Under the pieces are notes generated by a model, which worked only from the letters and a program-made list of their open reading frames with translations, did no database searches and was not told where the DNA came from. A stretch of 6,680 nucleotides of DNA from CAJQQY01 sp964352225 (lineage in GTDB: Bacteria; Bacteroidota; Bacteroidia; Chitinophagales; Saprospiraceae): positions 1 through 6,680 of the forward strand of contig CAYGRM010000369.1 in assembly GCA_964352225.1 (NCBI GenBank). Direction: 5' to 3'. How positions within the stretch are numbered: the stretch's first letter is position 1; each line of letters starts with the position of its first letter. Made by a program: the position numbers and the translations under genes. This document shows positions 3,672 through 6,680 of the stretch, one piece after another.

Positions 3672-6428
3672 ATGAAAAAAATCAATTTACTATTCGCATG
3701 CTTATTATTTACATTAAGTGTTTTTTCTCAAACTTATGAAATGACTCCAGATGGCAATCCCGTAAAAAAATGCCATACAGTTGATGCTTACGAAAATTAT
3801 ATTCAACAAAATCCTGACGCTGGAACGCTGAATGATTTTGAACAATGGCTTGACCCATTAGTGAAAGAATATAAATTGCAAGCTGCCCAAGGTAGCACAG
3901 AAGCTGTTTCAACTATTCCAATTATTTTTCATGTCATTCATAATGGCGAAGCGGTTGGAACAGGTGATAACCTAAGTGCAGCCTTGATTCAAGCTCAAGT
4001 GGATCAGTTGAATAATGACTTCCGACGAATCGTTGGAACGTCAGGTTACAACACTAATTCGGTTGGTGCAGATACAGAATTAGAATTCTGTTTGGCAACG
4101 GTAGATGAAAATGGGAACACCCTTGCTGAACCTGGAATCAATAGAATCAACAGAAATTCAGTTGGTTGGTCAGCACCTCCATACGGAACTTGTCAGGGAG
4201 GAAACTTCGGTGATGCTTACATCGAAAATACGATCAAACCTCAATCTCAATGGGATCCAAATGATTATTTTAATTGCTGGGTCATGGACATTAGTTGTGG
4301 AATATTAGGCTATGCTCAGTTTCCAAGTTCATCAGGTTTAGGAGGCTTAAACTCTAATGGAGGTGCAGCTAGTACAGATGGAGTTGTTTTATTAACTAGT
4401 TCAGTTGGAAGTACTACTAATCCAAATCCATCAGGTGGATCATATAATAAAGGTCGTACAGCAACTCATGAAGTTGGACACTTTTTTGGATTGCGACACA
4501 TTTGGGGAGATGGTGGATGTAGCGTAGATGATTTTTGTACAGATACGCCTACCTCAGATGGAGCCAACTATGGTTGTCCAAACACAACTTCTTGTGGAAG
4601 TGTAGACATGGTTGAAAACTATATGGATTACACGGATGATAACTGTATGAATATTTTCACAATTGATCAAAAAGCTAGAGTCCAAGCCGTAATGGCCAAT
4701 AGCCCTCGAAGAGGATCATTGGCTAATAGTGCAGCTTGTGGTGGAGGTGCACCTCCTGTTACTTGTGCAACTACAATTTCCTCTTTCCCATATTCTGAAG
4801 GGTTTGAAAGTTCATTTGGAGATTGGACACAAGGATCAGGTGATGATTTTAATTGGTCAAGAACTTCAGGAGGAACTCCTTCTAGTAATACTGGTCCAGC
4901 TGGTGCAGCGGCAGGTTCATTTTATGCATTCGTAGAATCTTCAAGTCCAAATTTTAGTACCAAAACAACTATTTTGACCAGCCCTTGCTTCGATTTATCA
5001 GGTGAATCAAGTGCAACTTTTGAATTCCAATATCATATGTTTGGTGCAACAGCCATGGGTGGTTTAGTTTTGGAAGCAAAAACTGAAACTGGTTCTTGGT
5101 CTTCAGTTTGGTCTGAAAGTGGAAACCAAGGAAATGCTTGGTTAAGTGCTTCAGTTGATTTATCAAGTTACGCTGGTGATGTAGTTCAGTTGAGATATGT
5201 TGGAACTACCGGTACGACTTGGCAAGGAGATATGGCTGTGGATGATTTAAGCTTAACAGGTGGTGGATCAACTGGCGGCGGATGCGCTGGAGGAATTACA
5301 TCCTACCCATATTCTGAAGGATTCGAAAGTTCCCTAGGAGCTTGGACGCAAAGTAGTGGAGATGATTTTGATTGGACTAGAGATGCAAATGGTACTCCTT
5401 CAGGTAATACTGGCCCATCAAGTGCAATCGAAGGCTCCTTTTATGCTTATGTAGAATCTTCCAGTCCAAATTACAGTAACAAAACGACCATTTTAAATAG
5501 TCCTTGTTTTGATTTGACTGCTGAATCATCTGCTGATTTCTCTTTCCAGTATCATAATTATGGAGCAGCAGCAATGGGAAGCTTAACGCTAGAAGCTCGC
5601 GCAAATGGAGGTGCCTGGGCTAATGTTTGGTCAGTTTCTGGAAACCAAGGAAATAGCTGGCAAACTGCTGCTGTTGATTTGGTAGCTTATGCTGGCGCAT
5701 CCATGGAATTAAGATTTGTAGGAACAACTGGAACCACTTGGCAAGGAGATATGGCAATCGATGATATTTCATTATCTACTTCTGGAAGCACAGGGCCTAG
5801 TTGCACAGATGTAACGGTTTCGATCACATTTGATAATTACCCAGAGGAAACTGCTTGGACAATTACTGATGGAGGCGGGAGTACAGTTGCTTCGGGAGGA
5901 ACTTATGGAAGTTCTCCTGATGGTTCAACTTTTACGGAAACGAATTGCTTAGACAATGGATGTTACACTTTTACCATTACTGATGTTTATGGCGATGGAA
6001 TTTGCTGTAGCTATGGAAATGGTTCATATACTGTAACTGACGCAAGTGGAAATACTTTGGCAGCTGGAGGAACATTTGGTGCATCAGAAGCAACAGCCTT
6101 CTGTGTAAACAATGGCTCTCGCCAAGCTAATGCTGCAATTGATTTTACTCCTCAGACTACTGAAAAACTATTTGTGGCAGATATCGCACTTTTCCCAAAT
6201 CCAGTAAACGAACAATTGAATGTAAACTTCCATTCTAAATGGGATGGTGAAGTTCAAATTCGAGTATTGAATACGCTAGGATCAACTGTTGCTGTTTCGC
6301 AATGGGCAGTTACTGAAGGGAAAAACCAAGGTGAATTACAAACTTCACAATTACAAGGTGGAACTTATATGTTGGTGATTGAAAAAGAGGATGAGTTATT
6401 GACAAGACGTTTTGTGGTGGTGAAATAA
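3672..6428 (+). CDS. Secreted M43-type (cytophagalysin/pappalysin) zinc metalloprotease with MAM-like repeats and T9SS sorting domain
   Basis: This 918-residue protein begins with a Sec signal peptide (MKKINLLFACLLFTLSVFS, cleavage near 19-20). A propeptide-like stretch to about 80 holds C34, a possible cysteine switch. The catalytic domain spans about 81-350: zinc motif HEVGHFFGLRH at 266-276 (ligands H266, H270, H276; catalytic E267) and Met-turn around M318 in ENYMDY, the metzincin pattern of family M43. Two MAM-like domains follow (about 371-529 and 544-702), each ending WQGDMA(V/I)DD and repeated with a period of exactly 173 residues. Residues 711-812 form a Cys-rich beta domain with the motif DVYGDGICC (771-779). 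The end, about 838-918 (LFPNPVNEQLNV ... GGTYMLVI), is a type A T9SS sorting domain, so the enzyme should cross the outer membrane and be released or anchored at the surface. Likely role: breakdown of extracellular protein. The start is fixed by the signal peptide. It is probably transcribed alone, from the promoter at 3425 to the terminator at 6458. Confidence 0.93.
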   Translation: MKKINLLFACLLFTLSVFSQTYEMTPDGNPVKKCHTVDAYENYIQQNPDAGTLNDFEQWLDPLVKEYKLQAAQGSTEAVSTIPIIFHVIHNGEAVGTGDNLSAALIQAQVDQLNNDFRRIVGTSGYNTNSVGADTELEFCLATVDENGNTLAEPGINRINRNSVGWSAPPYGTCQGGNFGDAYIENTIKPQSQWDPNDYFNCWVMDISCGILGYAQFPSSSGLGGLNSNGGAASTDGVVLLTSSVGSTTNPNPSGGSYNKGRTATHEVGHFFGLRHIWGDGGCSVDDFCTDTPTSDGANYGCPNTTSCGSVDMVENYMDYTDDNCMNIFTIDQKARVQAVMANSPRRGSLANSAACGGGAPPVTCATTISSFPYSEGFESSFGDWTQGSGDDFNWSRTSGGTPSSNTGPAGAAAGSFYAFVESSSPNFSTKTTILTSPCFDLSGESSATFEFQYHMFGATAMGGLVLEAKTETGSWSSVWSESGNQGNAWLSASVDLSSYAGDVVQLRYVGTTGTTWQGDMAVDDLSLTGGGSTGGGCAGGITSYPYSEGFESSLGAWTQSSGDDFDWTRDANGTPSGNTGPSSAIEGSFYAYVESSSPNYSNKTTILNSPCFDLTAESSADFSFQYHNYGAAAMGSLTLEARANGGAWANVWSVSGNQGNSWQTAAVDLVAYAGASMELRFVGTTGTTWQGDMAIDDISLSTSGSTGPSCTDVTVSITFDNYPEETAWTITDGGGSTVASGGTYGSSPDGSTFTETNCLDNGCYTFTITDVYGDGICCSYGNGSYTVTDASGNTLAAGGTFGASEATAFCVNNGSRQANAAIDFTPQTTEKLFVADIALFPNPVNEQLNVNFHSKWDGEVQIRVLNTLGSTVAVSQWAVTEGKNQGELQTSQLQGGTYMLVIEKEDELLTRRFVVVK
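4764..5801 (+). repeat. Tandem 519-bp coding duplication (two MAM-like units)
   Basis: Two consecutive 519-bp units, 4764-5282 and 5283-5801, encode residues 365-537 and 538-710. They align without a gap from the PYSEGFES segment to the end of the MAM-like domain, with about 110 of 159 residues identical by hand count. The DNA has diverged at many synonymous sites, so the duplication is not recent. Each unit begins with a Cys (C365, C538), and the next domain begins with C711 at the same spacing; a second Cys follows 74 residues later in both (C439, C612), suggesting one disulfide per unit. Confidence 0.85.
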
Positions 6429-6457
6429 AAGATACTAATTGAGACCTTAAATAAATT

Positions 6458-6497
6458 GAACCTTTTCATCGGAAGATGGGAAGGTTCTTTTTATTTT
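6458..6497 (+). terminator. Strong rho-independent terminator after the protease gene
   Basis: A 13-bp stem without mismatches (6458-6470 with 6475-6487, two G-T wobbles) closes a GGAA tetraloop of the stable GNRA type and is followed by TTTTTATTTT. It begins 29 nt after the protease stop codon. Confidence 0.92.
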
Positions 6498-6517
6498 GAA
6501 AATCTTGCTACGCATAA

Positions 6518-6549
6518 AATTAGAAATTCTATGAAATAGTTTTCTAATT
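6518..6549. repeat. Imperfect hairpin AATTAGAAA ... TTTCTAATT
   Basis: Nine-base arms (6518-6526 and 6541-6549) pair perfectly. An inner CTAT/ATAG stem (6529-6532 and 6536-6539) closes a GAA loop after a small internal bulge. TATTCTTTTT follows on the plus strand, so it may act as a weak second terminator. The arms carry the TTAGAAA word also seen in the protease promoter palindrome. Confidence 0.3.
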
Positions 6550-6598
6550 ATTCTTTTTACATCAAAAAAATTATTTAGCTCAAGTTCCCCAAAAAGTA

Positions 6599-6660
6599 AA
6601 TCTCCCAAGGTTCTACTTTTTTTTTCTTTGATGAAAAAAAAAGTAGCACCATGGGAACTA
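6599..6660. repeat. Hairpin with T9/A9 arms, probable intergenic palindromic element
   Basis: CTAC-T9-C (6613-6626) pairs perfectly with G-A9-GTAG (6633-6646) around a TTTGAT loop, a 14-bp stem. Pairing continues imperfectly outward: AAGG with CCAT, and CCC with GGG, out to about 6599 and 6660. From memory, hairpins with a TTTCTTTGATGAAA core recur between genes in Bacteroidota; this could not be checked here. Confidence 0.45.
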
Positions 6661-6680
6661 ACTATCCATCCTGCGTAACT

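Larger units (their letters stand above)
6498..6680. other. Downstream region with hairpins and a doubtful minus-strand reading frame
   Basis: No gene is firmly supported. The region has an inverted repeat at 6518-6549, a long hairpin near the edge (6599-6660), and a minus-strand frame open from the window edge to a TAA at 6447-6449 (77 codons, no stop). Its product is low in complexity and rich in Phe, Lys and Arg. The frame runs through the palindrome, whose T9/A9 runs encode the FFFIKEKK stretch, and its end overlaps the protease terminator. It could be the tail of a convergent gene or a chance opening in A/T-rich DNA. Confidence 0.4.

Noticed and set aside
3672..3731. Lipoprotein signal at C10 of the protease
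   Set aside because: LFAC lies in the middle of the hydrophobic core and is followed by more hydrophobic residues, so it is not a lipobox; a signal peptidase I site near residue 19 fits better.
3709..3912. Minus-strand open frame of 67 codons
   Set aside because: It overlaps the signal peptide and propeptide region of the protease gene and is best explained as a shadow of that coding sequence.
4105..5604. Four further open frames of 65-75 codons within the protease gene, two per strand
   Set aside because: All sit inside the catalytic or MAM-like coding region, have compositions typical of out-of-frame translation, and two arise at matching places because the DNA is duplicated.
4764..5801. 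Tandem repeat as a CRISPR array or mobile element
   Set aside because: There are only two 519-bp units, both in frame and coding for MAM-like domains, with no spacers or terminal inverted repeats.

Overview
The window looks like ordinary chromosome from a member of the Bacteroidota, probably a free-living or marine Flavobacteriia/Saprospiria-type organism. The evidence is a large secreted protease ending in a Por/type IX secretion (T9SS) type A sorting domain, an AT-rich sequence, gene starts without clear Shine-Dalgarno sites, and a promoter matching the Bacteroidota TTG / TAnnTTTG pattern. No rRNA, tRNA, CRISPR array, IS element or phage gene was seen.

Layout: (1) 1-90, minus strand: N-terminal 30 codons of a glyoxalase/VOC-family protein cut by the window edge. 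(2) 194-2011, minus strand: a Crp/Fnr-family regulator followed 74 nt later by a membrane fatty-acid-hydroxylase/sterol-desaturase-type enzyme with a C-terminal tandem CDGSH iron-sulfur module, closed by a rho-independent terminator. (3) 2012-2293: a divergent intergenic region packed with inverted repeats, including a 71-nt REP-like hairpin ending 12 nt before the next start codon. (4) 2294-3172, plus strand: a MEST-like alpha/beta hydrolase with an Asp nucleophile. (5) 3173-3671: a 499-nt gap with two perfect palindromes, a good Bacteroidota promoter and a long leader. (6) 3672-6428, plus strand: a 918-residue secreted M43-type (cytophagalysin/pappalysin) zinc metalloprotease with two MAM-like repeats in exact register, a Cys-rich DxYGDGICC domain and a T9SS signal, followed by a strong terminator. 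(7) 6498-6680: hairpins and a doubtful edge-running reading frame.

The regulator and the hydroxylase share a strand, with no terminator seen between them and the same TAATTTTACC promoter-like word before each start, so they plausibly form one unit. The hydrolase and the protease are probably separate units. The observations most worth checking are the hydroxylase-CDGSH fusion (a membrane di-iron oxygenase that may carry its own electron-transfer module), the TAGAAAA/TTTTCTA palindrome present both beside the regulator promoter and inside the protease promoter, and the palindromic element abutting the hydrolase start. Nothing here clearly amounts to a wholly new system; the fusion enzyme with its linked regulator is the best candidate for undescribed biology.
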